A stretch of 64,000 nucleotides of DNA from Sporosarcina luteola (GTDB lineage Bacteria > Bacillota > Bacilli > Bacillales_A > Planococcaceae), in NCBI RefSeq assembly GCF_023715535.1, contig NZ_JAMBOI010000001.1, forward strand, positions 434,001 through 498,000, read 5' to 3'. The notes beneath the pieces are model-generated. The model was not told where the DNA came from and did no database searches. It saw only the letters and a program-made list of their open reading frames with translations. Each line of letters begins with the position of its first letter. Positions within the stretch are counted from its first letter, which is position 1. The translations under genes were made by a program, and so were the position numbers. Positions 56,604 to 64,000 of the stretch are shown one piece after another.

Positions 56604-57353
56604 ATGAACGAAGCAGCAATTACACTCGATGGTTGGTATGTGCTACATGATTTGCGCGCGATGGATTGGGCGTCCTGGAAATTGATTTCTAAAGAGGAAC
56701 GCAAGGCAGCTATCGACGAGTTCATGGCTTATTTGGATAAACTTCAGCAAGCGGATGACGCGAAGACGGGCAGCCATGCATTTTACACAGTTGTCGGACA
56801 GAAAGCGGATTTCATGCTCATGATCCTGCGCCCGACAATCGACGAACTGCAGGAGCTCGAAGCTGAATTCAATAAATTGACGATTGCCGATTATACGATT
56901 CCGGCTTATTCCTATGTATCCGTCGTGGAACTGTCCAATTATCTGGCGGGCGAGTCGGATGAAGATCCGTACCAGAACCCGTATGTACGCGGACGTCTAT
57001 ATCCGGAGCTGCCACGCAATCAGTACATCTGTTTCTACCCGATGGACAAGAAGCGTGAAGGCGAAGACAACTGGTATATGCTCAGCATGGACAAGCGCAA
57101 GGAATTGATGCGCAGCCATGGCATGATCGGCCGCGGATATGCAGGCAAAGTGAAGCAGATCATTTCAGGCTCTGTCGGCTTCGACGATTTCGAATGGGGC
57201 GTCACATTGTTCTCGGATGATGTTCTCCAGTTCAAGAAATTGGTTTACGAAATGCGCTTCGACGAAGTGAGCGCGCGCTACGGCGTATTCGGTTCGTTCT
57301 TCATCGGCACGATACTTGATGGAGAGAAGAAGTCATCATTCTTTACAGTTTAA
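56604..57353 (+). CDS. hemQ: Coproheme decarboxylase
   Basis: HemQ oxidatively removes two propionate carboxyls of coproheme III to give heme b in Gram-positive bacteria. The 249 residues form a chlorite-dismutase-like fold with [13 protein letters not shown] at the start, the heme-ligand His in [18 protein letters not shown] and the C-terminal [20 protein letters not shown]. It equals B. subtilis YwfI. The pta gene that lies beside it in B. subtilis is absent here. Confidence 0.96.
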   Translation: MNEAAITLDGWYVLHDLRAMDWASWKLISKEERKAAIDEFMAYLDKLQQADDAKTGSHAFYTVVGQKADFMLMILRPTIDELQELEAEFNKLTIADYTIPAYSYVSVVELSNYLAGESDEDPYQNPYVRGRLYPELPRNQYICFYPMDKKREGEDNWYMLSMDKRKELMRSHGMIGRGYAGKVKQIISGSVGFDDFEWGVTLFSDDVLQFKKLVYEMRFDEVSARYGVFGSFFIGTILDGEKKSSFFTV

Positions 57354-57357
57354 TGAA

Positions 57358-57388
57358 AAGAGCCTCTTGGATGAGGCTCTTTTTTTGT
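57358..57388 (+). terminator. Rho-independent terminator of hemQ
   Basis: AGAGCCTC pairs with GAGGCTCT around TTGGAT, followed by a T run. Confidence 0.93.
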
Positions 57389-57535
57389 ATGCGCGAATTG
57401 AGTTATGCGTGATTACAGGCGTTTATGAGCTTTTGGGCCGATTTATGCGTACATATTCGGCGATATGCGTATTTTTAGAAGTTTATGCGTGAATATCCGG
57501 ATTTATGCGCTTCTGCAGCGATTTATGCGTGTTTA
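57384..57535 (+). repeat. Phased direct-repeat array, family C, 7-8 units
   Basis: TATGCG or TATGAG begins at 57404, 57424, 57444, 57464, 57484, 57504 and 57524, exactly 20 bp apart; an out-of-register TATGCG is at 57389. It fills the gap between convergent hemQ and a hydrolase gene. Orientation is opposite to the array at 55438. Confidence 0.88.
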
Positions 57536-57543
57536 GTTCCCCG

Positions 57544-58317
57544 TTACTCCAAAAAGTTCGAGACGACTTCGATGAACAGGCGAGGCTGTTCGACATTCGG
57601 TGCGTGGCCCGATAATTTGAATTCCAGGAAAACACCAGCCGGAATGAGCTGGGCAGTCTCCTCACCGTATTCAGGCGGATTCAATCCGTCGTGCAAACCG
57701 CCAATGACGAGCGCCTCGGCACTGATCCGGTGCAGGTCCTTCCTGAAATCGAATCCTTCCAACGCTTTTGAAGCGACCGCCTGCTCATGCAACGTCAATT
57801 GCTCGCTGTTTTCCGCCGTTTCATGCAGCCACTTCCCGACTGCTATCTGGTTATGAAACATGTATTTCGACGCGGCGACCATTTTATCAATAGCAGTCAT
57901 GCCCTCCATCTCATCAGCATGCCGTTCATAAAGCTCTTCCATTGATGCCTGCTCGCCATGGGATTTCGTCGCGACAAGCACAAGTTTCTTCACCCGTTCG
58001 CCGAGTTCAATGGCGACTCCCTGCGCGATGTAACTCCCCATCGACACCCCGATCAGGTGAAATGAATCCAGGCCAAGATGATCGACGAGCGAGACGACAT
58101 CCTGAATATGGTCCTTCAACTCATATTTCTCCGGTTTTTCAGAATTCCCATGTCCCCGGGCGTCCGGCGCGATGACCCGATACTTTTCTTTGAACTGATC
58201 GATCTCATGCCGGAACATTTCACTATTGCTTGTCAAACCATGCAGCAGCACAAGTGGGAAGCCCTCCCCTTCTTCCTGGTAATAAATCTCCGTCCCGTCC
58301 GAATTGAATGTCGGCAT
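57544..58317 (-). CDS. Alpha/beta hydrolase
   Basis: A 257-residue hydrolase started at the ATG at 58317 after CGGAGGAGTGGTAAG. It has the oxyanion motif LLHGLTSNSEMF, ARGHGNSEKP, the nucleophile elbow LIGVSMGSYIAQG (Ser), an Asp in GGLHDGLNP and His in LSGHAPNVEQP. It resembles 3-oxoadipate enol-lactonase and haloperoxidase relatives, but the substrate cannot be told from sequence. Confidence 0.88.
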   Translation of the reverse strand: MPTFNSDGTEIYYQEEGEGFPLVLLHGLTSNSEMFRHEIDQFKEKYRVIAPDARGHGNSEKPEKYELKDHIQDVVSLVDHLGLDSFHLIGVSMGSYIAQGVAIELGERVKKLVLVATKSHGEQASMEELYERHADEMEGMTAIDKMVAASKYMFHNQIAVGKWLHETAENSEQLTLHEQAVASKALEGFDFRKDLHRISAEALVIGGLHDGLNPPEYGEETAQLIPAGVFLEFKLSGHAPNVEQPRLFIEVVSNFLE

Positions 58318-58423
58318 CTTACCACTCCTCCGTAAAAGCACTCTGCTCATCCATACCCCAAATACGATTTTTAAATAAACCATGATTGGTCAAAGGCATT
58401 CGGCGCGACAGGCGGCACTTCAT

Positions 58424-58616
58424 TCACGCATAAATCCCGCGAAACACGCATAACTGCAATTATCCGCGCATAAACGGCCGTAAATACGCATAAAACGCGG
58501 AATTCACGCATAAACAGCTGCATCCACGCATAAATGTCTGCATTCGCGCATAAAGTCGATTTCTCACGCATAAGATGCAATTTCCGCGCATAAATTCCTA
58601 TAATCACGCATAACCC
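58424..58616 (-). repeat. Phased direct-repeat array, family C, 10 units
   Basis: GCATAA begins at 58428, 58448, 58468, 58488, 58508, 58528, 58548, 58568, 58588 and 58608: ten units without a single deviation from 20 bp, although the spacers (for example ATCCCGCGAAAC, CTGCAATTATCC) differ from one another. It lies between a metallopeptidase gene and a hydrolase gene on the same strand. Confidence 0.93.
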
Positions 58617-58638
58617 CAATAGAAGATTTTTCCGCAAA

Positions 58639-58664
58639 CAAAAAAGAGCCATCCAAGACGGCCC
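58639..58664 (-). terminator. Terminator of the metallopeptidase gene
   Basis: AGGGCC pairs with GGCTCT (one G-U pair) on the minus strand and is followed by TTTTTTG. Confidence 0.75.
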
Positions 58665-58671
58665 TCACCTT

Positions 58672-59523
58672 TCAATTCTTTAACCATTCCACTATATCCG
58701 CCTTCAAGTCATTCCCATTCCAAAACGTCAGCGCGGCTTCCTCGCCAATCCGCTCGACAAGTTGTTCAACATAATCAGTACCTAGGATGTAACCGATCCG
58801 GTTATAGCCGAAATAAGAGCCACCGGAGAGACGGAACCATTCCTTCTCCTTCACCATATCCCACTCGCCTAAAGCGTCTTCCAAAAATCGCCGTTTCACT
58901 TCGGCTTTATTCTCCTCATAGCACTTCACCCATGGCGCGCCTTCGTCATCGAATGAAAGATAGACCGGCTCCTGAAGCCCCGGCACAATCCGCTTCGATA
59001 AATACGTGGCGGCGCCTTCCGTGAAAAGCGTCGTCAAGCCATGCCCCCAATCGACAGTGGACCAGTCAATCCCAGCGCGCGAGGCAAGCGCAAAATGCGT
59101 GACGTGGCCGATTTCATGCGCAGTGATCACTTTCAAATGGTCGCGTTCCGCAGAAAGCTTTTCAACGGCAAAGTAGATTTCACGCCGATTATCCCTCGTC
59201 ACAAACGCATTCGAGCCGAACGTACCGACCATCAGTTTGAATGAAAGCTCCAAGCCCAGTCCGAATGTCTGCTCATACTTCTCATCCATCTCTTGAATAA
59301 CGTCGGGCAAACTCGCAGAAATGGAACGGATGTCGCCGATCTTGCCTCCATATTTACGGAGCGCCGCTGATAGTCGCTCCTCCGTCCTCGGACAATGGAT
59401 CGGAAAATACTTTTCATAGATTTTCGCATGCTTATTAAGATACGATTCCAAGTCGGCAAGCGTCGGCTGTTCATGGGATTCCCAGAACTCCAAGAACACC
59501 GGAATGCTATTTTCAATATGCAT
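58672..59523 (-). CDS. HExxH zinc metallopeptidase-like protein
   Basis: The 283-residue protein starts at the ATG at 59523 after GGAGGGGGGAGTTTAC. It contains ITAHEIGHVTHFAL (HExxH zinc site) and, some 30 residues later, FTEGAATYLSKR with the likely third ligand Glu, the gluzincin layout. There is no signal peptide, so it is probably cytosolic. It resembles DUF2268-type predicted Zn-dependent proteases. Substrate unknown. Confidence 0.8.
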   Translation of the reverse strand: MHIENSIPVFLEFWESHEQPTLADLESYLNKHAKIYEKYFPIHCPRTEERLSAALRKYGGKIGDIRSISASLPDVIQEMDEKYEQTFGLGLELSFKLMVGTFGSNAFVTRDNRREIYFAVEKLSAERDHLKVITAHEIGHVTHFALASRAGIDWSTVDWGHGLTTLFTEGAATYLSKRIVPGLQEPVYLSFDDEGAPWVKCYEENKAEVKRRFLEDALGEWDMVKEKEWFRLSGGSYFGYNRIGYILGTDYVEQLVERIGEEAALTFWNGNDLKADIVEWLKN

Positions 59524-59677
59524 GTAAACTCCCCCCTCCCACCAGTATACATATTTTTCAGTCATCATTGAAAGTTCAAAAGCATATGGTGGAATCGAGG
59601 GGTTTATCCCGTAGCTTATCGCTTCTCCCCTACTGAACAGGATTGCCCGCAAGTTTAAAAATGAAAGGATGAAAAAC

Positions 59678-60031
59678 ATGGTTCAATATTATTATTATCC
59701 AGGTTTTCAACAGCAACAAATGCAAATGCCTGCAACGCCGCCACAGATTCCTGCCAGTGACAGTGGAAGACTTCCTTTTCGGGAGCAGTCGTATATCGAA
59801 AACATCCTCCGCCTTAACCGCGGCAAACCAGGCGTATTTCATTTCTCCTTCGAACATGCAGTCGAGGCCGGAAAAAACACACTGGCAATCCCCGGGATGG
59901 TGGAAGCGGCAGGACGCGACCACGTCATTTTGAGCACAGCTACAGGCAAACGATATCTATTGCCAATGATCTATTTCGACTATGCGGAGTTCAACGAAGA
60001 ACTGAATTACTTCAACCAACAACCAATGTAA
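59678..60031 (+). CDS. gerQ: Spore coat protein GerQ
   Basis: GerQ is an inner-coat protein needed to place the cortex-lytic enzyme CwlJ and is cross-linked by transglutaminase. I start at the ATG at 59678, nine bases after AAAGG, giving 117 residues; an ATG three codons earlier is possible. A Tyr/Gln/Pro-rich head (YYYYPGFQQQQMQMP) precedes the conserved region SYIENILRLNRGKPGVFHFSFE and ILSTATGKRYLLPMIYFDYAEFNE. Confidence 0.94.
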   Translation: MVQYYYYPGFQQQQMQMPATPPQIPASDSGRLPFREQSYIENILRLNRGKPGVFHFSFEHAVEAGKNTLAIPGMVEAAGRDHVILSTATGKRYLLPMIYFDYAEFNEELNYFNQQPM

Positions 60032-60078
60032 AAAAAGTCTTCCGTTGCCTATTACGGCATCGGGAGACTTATTTTTTG
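60030..60078 (+). terminator. Rho-independent terminator of gerQ
   Basis: AAGTCTTCCG pairs with CGGGAGACTT, then ATTTTTTG. Confidence 0.88.
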
Positions 60079-60125
60079 TTCCAGTGCTAAATGAATTTAA
60101 TGAAGTATTGGAGAGGCATAGAGTT

Positions 60126-60245
60126 GTTTTGGTCGCGCGGGAGATGACTTTGGACGCGGGACAGCTCGCTTTGGACGCGCGGGGGATCACTTTGGACGCG
60201 GAAACGCCGACTTTGGACGCGCGGGAGATCACTTTGGACGCGGGC
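60126..60245 (+). repeat. Phased direct-repeat array, family B, 6 units
   Basis: TTTGGACG (first TTTGGTCG) begins at 60128, 60149, 60170, 60191, 60212 and 60233: exactly 21 bp apart. Spacers such as GGGAGATGAC and GGGACAGCTCG vary. It lies between convergent gerQ and ywdK. Confidence 0.9.
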
Positions 60246-60285
60246 CACTCAGGGTTCCCCGCCCCTCCCCCACGACGCGATTCAA

Positions 60286-60326
60286 AAAAAACGGCCTGAA
60301 GAACTGTTGCTCTTCAAACCGTTTTC
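60286..60326 (-). terminator. Rho-independent terminator of ywdK
   Basis: AAACGGTTTGAAGAGC and TCTTCAGGCCGTTT form a long stem on the minus strand, followed by a T run. Confidence 0.88.
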
Positions 60327-60330
60327 GATG

Positions 60331-60711
60331 TTATCTTCCGAACTTTACCGCTGCAATGATGAGCATGATCCAGCCCGCGATGAAGGCGACGCCGCCGATT
60401 GGGGTGATGGCGCCTAGAATGCCGATGCCGGATAGGCTCAGGATGTAGAGGCTGCCGGAGAAGATGATGATGCCGGCGAGCAGCAAGTAGCCTGCCCATG
60501 ACAATGCGGTCGACGGCCCGAAGAGCGATGAGCTCATAAGGATGCCGACTGCGATGAGTCCGATTGCGTGGAACATTTGGTATTGGACGGCTGTTTCCCA
60601 GATAGCTAGGTACCGTTCGGACAAGCGCTCTTTCAGTGCGTGTGCGCCGAAAGCACCGAGTGCAACGGCAATTGCCGCGTTGACGGCGCCTGCGATGATG
60701 AAAAATGGCAT
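60331..60711 (-). CDS. ywdK: YwdK family membrane protein (DUF423)
   Basis: A 126-residue protein with four predicted membrane helices. The start MPFFIIAGAVNAAIAVALGAFGAHALKERLS and the middle YQMFHAIGLIAVG are hallmarks of DUF423. Function unknown. It follows the ywdI group and faces gerQ as in B. subtilis. Confidence 0.9.
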   Translation of the reverse strand: MPFFIIAGAVNAAIAVALGAFGAHALKERLSERYLAIWETAVQYQMFHAIGLIAVGILMSSSLFGPSTALSWAGYLLLAGIIIFSGSLYILSLSGIGILGAITPIGGVAFIAGWIMLIIAAVKFGR

Positions 60712-60771
60712 ATGATTTCCTACTTTCCGCTAGTATAGATTCTCTCTATAAACATTTTCGCCTTACAAAGA

Positions 60772-61035
60772 TTAGAAGTCAAAGATCGATCCGCCATTCG
60801 CATCCTCTTCGTCCAGCGGCCTGCCTTCCAATGACGAAATCCGCGGCTTATGGGAGATTGCCATCGTTCTCGGCGTAATGATCGGCTCGTCTTTCTTTTC
60901 ATTGCTGACGAGCACGACTTGGCAGAGCGCCCGAATCGCTGTCAGCGCCTCGCGGACGGCTTGGTCGTCGTCGGCGGTTTTCGCGTAATTGAGCTGGCGC
61001 TGCATTTCCTCGATGATCCGTTCCGTTGAAATCAT
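60772..61035 (-). CDS. ywdI: YwdI family protein (DUF5327)
   Basis: An 87-residue soluble protein that begins MISTERIIEEMQRQLNYAKTADDDQAVREALTAIRALCQVVL (a helical region) and ends in an acidic tail with FDF. No function is known. Its ATG overlaps the stop of the small Cys-rich gene upstream (ATGA). Confidence 0.82.
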   Translation of the reverse strand: MISTERIIEEMQRQLNYAKTADDDQAVREALTAIRALCQVVLVSNEKKDEPIITPRTMAISHKPRISSLEGRPLDEEDANGGSIFDF

Positions 61036-61208
61036 TGTCTAGCACCCCCTTTCTTCGGTTCGTATTTCATGCATTCCATGCCCGATGAGCGCCTCACAAC
61101 GATAGACGGTAGTTCACGAGTCTTGAAGCCATATGCCTTGCAGCCACGCGGGCTTTTCGGATCCCATGTTACGAAGAAGTATTGACATTGAAAACAATTT
61201 ATAGCCAT
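61032..61208 (-). CDS. Small Cys-rich protein beside ung
   Basis: Starting at the ATG at 61208 after AAGAGGTGGACGC, the product has 58 residues: MAINCFQCQYFFVTWDP, then a Cys in PRGCKAYGFKTRELPS and one in GMECMKYEP. The CxxC plus two further Cys suggest a zinc-binding knuckle. Small proteins of this kind lie next to ung in other Bacillales; the function is unknown. It is coupled to ywdI. Confidence 0.78.
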   Translation of the reverse strand: MAINCFQCQYFFVTWDPKSPRGCKAYGFKTRELPSIVVRRSSGMECMKYEPKKGGARQ

Positions 61209-61224
61209 GCGTCCACCTCTTCCC

Positions 61225-61908
61225 TTACAGCCCGTCTGTCCGGCACCAGTCGATCGGCTTTTCATTCCACTCTTCCAAAATGGCGTTCGCCTTGGAGTAC
61301 GGCCGACTGCCGAAAAAGCCGCGACTCGCGCTGAGCGGGCTCGGATGGACTGCTTCGACGACGGCGTTTTTATTCAGATCAATCAGCTTTTTCTTCTCCT
61401 GCGCAGGGCGCCCCCATAGGATGAAAACGACAGGCTCGTCCCGTTCGGACAAACAGCGGATCACCTCGTCGGTGAACTGCTCCCACCCTTGCTTCCGGTG
61501 GGAATGCGCCTCCCCTTCCCGTACTGTCAAAACGGTGTTCAGCATGAGCACGCCCTGCTTCGCCCAGCCTGTAAGCGTCCCCGTTTCCGGAATCCCGCAC
61601 CCGATATCTGACTGCAATTCCTTGAACATATTCCGCAAGCTCGGCGGAATCCTGACGCCTGGTTTCACCGAAAAACTGAGGCCATGCGCTTGGCCGGGCC
61701 CGTGATACGGATCCTGTCCGAGAATAACCACTTTCACGTCCTCGAACGGCGTTAGTTTGAAGGCTGTCCACATATCCTCCATAAGCGGATAGACTGTGTG
61801 GCTTTCGTATTCTGTTTTTAGGTAATCGCGAAGCTGCAAGTAATACGGTTGATGGAATTGCTCCGCAAGCACTTCATCCCAATCGTTGCCGAACCTTATT
61901 TTCTGCAA
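61225..61908 (-). CDS. ung: Uracil-DNA glycosylase
   Basis: Family 1 UDG removes uracil from DNA. The water-activating motif [18 protein letters not shown] and the leucine-loop motif [13 protein letters not shown] are intact. I use a TTG at 61908, eight bases after AAGGAG, giving 227 residues; a GTG three codons earlier directly abuts the ribosome binding site. It follows the DUF4230 gene after a few bases. Confidence 0.96.
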   Translation of the reverse strand: MQKIRFGNDWDEVLAEQFHQPYYLQLRDYLKTEYESHTVYPLMEDMWTAFKLTPFEDVKVVILGQDPYHGPGQAHGLSFSVKPGVRIPPSLRNMFKELQSDIGCGIPETGTLTGWAKQGVLMLNTVLTVREGEAHSHRKQGWEQFTDEVIRCLSERDEPVVFILWGRPAQEKKKLIDLNKNAVVEAVHPSPLSASRGFFGSRPYSKANAILEEWNEKPIDWCRTDGL

Positions 61909-61913
61909 GCATC

Positions 61914-62672
61914 TCACTCCTTGAATTCAATCGTCACTTCGTAGCCCGCGAATGAAAACATTTCCTTCAACGTCTTTTCAGCATTGAATTGTGCCGTCTT
62001 GAGCACGCCTTGCCCGGTCGCTTCCTCGATGATGAGGTTCTTCGCTTCGGCAGCCAGTTCGTATGCCTCTTCGATATCCGCCTTTTGACGGAAAGCGCCT
62101 TCATAGGAATACACTTCAACTTGGTCGAAATAGATCTCCGCCCCTCCGAGGAAGGTTGCGGCCGGTAATGTAAGCTTCGCGGTCTTGTTTTTTTCATTTA
62201 TGACTACATCTTTTTCAGTAAGCTTGGACAAATCGACGCCGGCCTTCACCGAGCCCGGAATGACGACGAGCAGCTGGCGCTTCGTCCCCGGCACATTGAG
62301 GCCGATGCTTTGGCCAAATAATTGGTTGTCCTGCCGTTCGATGATTACTTTCGTATATGCTTCGGCTGTCGCCATTTCGTTCAATTCTTGTATTTGTTCA
62401 AGGAACACGCCTTTCTGTTCCGTGAAGGTGCTCCCTAGTTTTAAAAATTGGAAGGCGATGAACGGAAGTGAAATGACGGCAAGCAGGAGGAGTACGGCCA
62501 GCAGGATTGCCGATCGCTTCCACATTGTAAGGAATCTAAATGGCATGCGAGGACGCCAGGATCTCCTCTTCCGACCGAGCGCTTCTTCAACGGTGACAGC
62601 GCTCTCGGAATCCGACGCCTTCAATTCTTTCAGCAGTCTTTCAATTTCCTGCAATTTCTTTTTATCTTCCAT
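61914..62672 (-). CDS. DUF4230 membrane-anchored protein
   Basis: The 252-residue protein has a charged N-terminal region (residues 1-50), one membrane helix (about 54-75) and an outer beta-rich domain with [31 protein letters not shown], which matches the DUF4230 pattern. Function unknown; orthologues sit near ung in related genomes as far as I recall. It is the first gene of the ung-ywdI-ywdK group. Confidence 0.8.
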   Translation of the reverse strand: MEDKKKLQEIERLLKELKASDSESAVTVEEALGRKRRSWRPRMPFRFLTMWKRSAILLAVLLLLAVISLPFIAFQFLKLGSTFTEQKGVFLEQIQELNEMATAEAYTKVIIERQDNQLFGQSIGLNVPGTKRQLLVVIPGSVKAGVDLSKLTEKDVVINEKNKTAKLTLPAATFLGGAEIYFDQVEVYSYEGAFRQKADIEEAYELAAEAKNLIIEEATGQGVLKTAQFNAEKTLKEMFSFAGYEVTIEFKE

Positions 62673-62807
62673 ACCCTTTTTTCACCTTCCTTCGACACTC
62701 GTAATCGCATATTTCTACATATAGTTGTACGTTTAGACTAGCCGAAAGTTTCGTAGTGGACAACAGATAAGCATGCAGCAATCAGCCTTTCATTCCACAA
62801 CCCGCAA

Positions 62808-62942
62808 ATACGCATAAATTCGTCAATCCGCGCATAAAATCATCAATTTACTCATAAACCTCCGCAGACGCGCATAAATCCCCATTTTCGCTCATAAATC
62901 CCCGCAATTACGCATAAACGACGATTTTCACGCATAAACCGC
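62808..62942 (-). repeat. Phased direct-repeat array, family C, 7 units
   Basis: GCATAA or TCATAA falls at 62812, 62832, 62852, 62872, 62892, 62912 and 62932, exactly 20 bp apart. It lies between the divergent DUF4230 and pdxK genes, only about 85 bp before the pdxK start, so promoter effects are possible. Confidence 0.9.
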
Positions 62943-63027
62943 CACCTGATTGGAATAATTGTATTCTTTCCTCAATTTGATTAGTATTAACTATGAATGC
63001 AATCCAACAAAAAGGAGAAATCCAGCT

Positions 63028-63861
63028 ATGACTATGAAAAAGACTTTAACAATCGCAGGATCAGATACGTCAGGCGGCGCAGGAATTCAGGCCGACCTGA
63101 AAACATTTCAAGAGCACGGAACATACGGCATGACAGCTCTAACGGTCGTCGTGACGATGGATCCGGACAATAATTGGAGCCACAACGTCTATTCACTTCC
63201 GGTCGATGTATTGAAAGCGCAAATCAAAACAGCTCTTTCGACAGGCATCGACGCGATTAAGACAGGGATGCTCAGCACAGAGGAAGTCATCCAGACCGCG
63301 GGCGAGGCGATTGCGGAATCCGGACTCGACCACGTCGTCATCGATCCTGTCATGGTATGTAAAGGCGAAGACGAAGTCCTCAATCCGGGAACTGTCGGCG
63401 CGATGGTGGAATACTTGCTTCCGAAGGCGGAAATTGTGACGCCGAACTTGTTCGAGGCAGGCCAGCTGGCAAGCATGAAAACACCTTCGACGATTGAGCA
63501 GATGAAATCAGTGGCCGAGAAAATCCATTCGCTCGGCGCACGTAACGTCGTCATCAAAGGCGGCAAGCAGCTTCAGCACGACAAAGCAGCGGATCTGTTT
63601 TACGACGGCGAGACATTCACATTGCTCGAAGCGGAAAAAACAGCTACGCACTATAACCATGGCGCGGGCTGCACATTCGCCGCCGCCATCACGGCGAACC
63701 TTGCAAATGGCCTCGGCGTGAAAGAAGCGGTCATCGAGGCGAAGAAATTCGTTTCCGCAGCGATCGCAAACGGCTGGAAGTTGAATGAATACGTCGGCCC
63801 CGTCATGCACGGCGCTGCGAACCGTGTAGGCGCTCAGGAGATTACGGCTACAGAGATTTAA
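63028..63861 (+). CDS. pdxK: Pyridoxine/HMP kinase of the ThiD fold
   Basis: The 277-residue ribokinase-family protein begins KKTLTIAGSDTSGGAGIQADLKTF, has GTYGMTALTVVV and DPVMVCKGEDE, and ends with HYNHGAGCTFAAAITANLANG. The Cys before TFAAA is characteristic of the B. subtilis PdxK group, which phosphorylates pyridoxal, pyridoxine and HMP, so vitamin B6 salvage is the likeliest role. The ATG at 63028 follows AAGGAG by about eleven bases. Confidence 0.9.
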   Translation: MTMKKTLTIAGSDTSGGAGIQADLKTFQEHGTYGMTALTVVVTMDPDNNWSHNVYSLPVDVLKAQIKTALSTGIDAIKTGMLSTEEVIQTAGEAIAESGLDHVVIDPVMVCKGEDEVLNPGTVGAMVEYLLPKAEIVTPNLFEAGQLASMKTPSTIEQMKSVAEKIHSLGARNVVIKGGKQLQHDKAADLFYDGETFTLLEAEKTATHYNHGAGCTFAAAITANLANGLGVKEAVIEAKKFVSAAIANGWKLNEYVGPVMHGAANRVGAQEITATEI

Positions 63862-63871
63862 TTGACTGTCC

Positions 63872-63907
63872 AAAAACCAGAAGAGGATACCCTCTCCTGG
63901 TTTTTTA
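63872..63907 (+). terminator. Rho-independent terminator of pdxK
   Basis: AACCAGAAGAGG pairs with CCTCTCCTGGTT, then TTTTTATCG. Confidence 0.9.
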
Positions 63908-64000
63908 TCGTTCATTTCCCGGCGGATATCGATCATTCCCCAAGGTTTATCGATCAATTCAGCGGAGTTATCGTTCATTTCCCAGAAGTTATCGATCATT
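63904..64000 (+). repeat. Phased direct-repeat array, family E (TTATCGWTCATT), at least 5 units
   Basis: TATCG begins at 63906, 63927, 63948, 63969 and 63990, exactly 21 bp apart, each followed by TTCATTTCCC, ATCATTCCCC or similar. The array runs off the right edge of the window, so its full size is unknown. It starts inside the T run of the pdxK terminator. Confidence 0.88.

Overview
The window looks like chromosome from an aerobic, spore-forming member of the Bacillales, most likely Planococcaceae (Sporosarcina-like). Gene order follows a long block known from Bacillus subtilis: glyA-ywlG-rpiB-ywlE-mntP-ywlC-spoIIR-prmC-prfA, tdk-rpmE-rho-glpX-murA-tal-fbaA-spo0F-ywjG-pyrG-rpoE, argS-ywiB-pbpG-ywhD-ywhB, ywgA-ywfO-rsfA-lipL-hemQ and gerQ-ywdK-ywdI-ung-pdxK. 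Sporulation genes (spoIIR, spo0F, pbpG, rsfA, gerQ) support a spore former. The genus is an inference.

Layout. 1-0.76 kb: a truncated NERD-domain gene. 1.4-10 kb: one-carbon, tRNA-modification, sporulation and translation-termination genes, with a chemoreceptor gene translationally coupled to the arginine phosphatase gene ywlE. 10-22.6 kb: a VanW lipoprotein, tdk, rpmE with a predicted autoregulatory leader, rho, glpX, murA, tal, fbaA, spo0F, ywjG, pyrG with a CTP-sensing attenuator, and rpoE. 22.8-34.3 kb: a fatty-acid/branched-acid oxidation block (fadF; thiolase, hydroxyacyl-CoA dehydrogenase, two acyl-CoA dehydrogenases, TetR regulator, IcmF). 34.7-35.6 kb: an AT-rich hydrolase gene. 35.6-46.7 kb: a cobalamin salvage and uptake locus (cblS, cblT, pduO, two cobU-like genes, cobC, cobS, a cobQ lacking its glutaminase domain, cobD, cbiB, a btuD-cbiZ fusion, btuC, btuF) whose btuF end is preceded by a B12 riboswitch. 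46.9-64 kb: argS, sporulation and spore-coat genes, lipoate and heme synthesis, ung, pdxK and small conserved genes. The salvage locus plausibly supplies adenosylcobalamin to the nearby B12-dependent mutase IcmF.

Two things stand out. First, 16 non-coding arrays of direct repeats lie between genes, with periods locked at 20, 21 or alternating 20/21 bp. They use at least five different short cores (TTGAGCGC, TTTGGACGCG, TTTATGCG, TTATCTATTGAA, TTATCGWTCATT). Two of the cores replace each other within one array while keeping the register. One array has run into the 3' end of cobD and supplies its last codons and stop. I know of no described element of this kind. Second, both glutamine amidotransferases in the window have lost their glutaminase function by different routes: PyrG has Gly where the catalytic Cys should be, and CobQ lacks the whole GATase domain. 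This suggests a lineage that uses free ammonia, as ureolytic Sporosarcina might.

Other repeats are three ~140-bp elements bounded by GGTGCCTGTGC inverted repeats around the acyl-CoA genes, one ~130-bp GC-rich element with short inverted ends between tal and fbaA, and small GTCTAGC palindromes. Most genes run on the minus strand. Start codons were moved from the longest ORF wherever a good ribosome binding site and family length indicated it.
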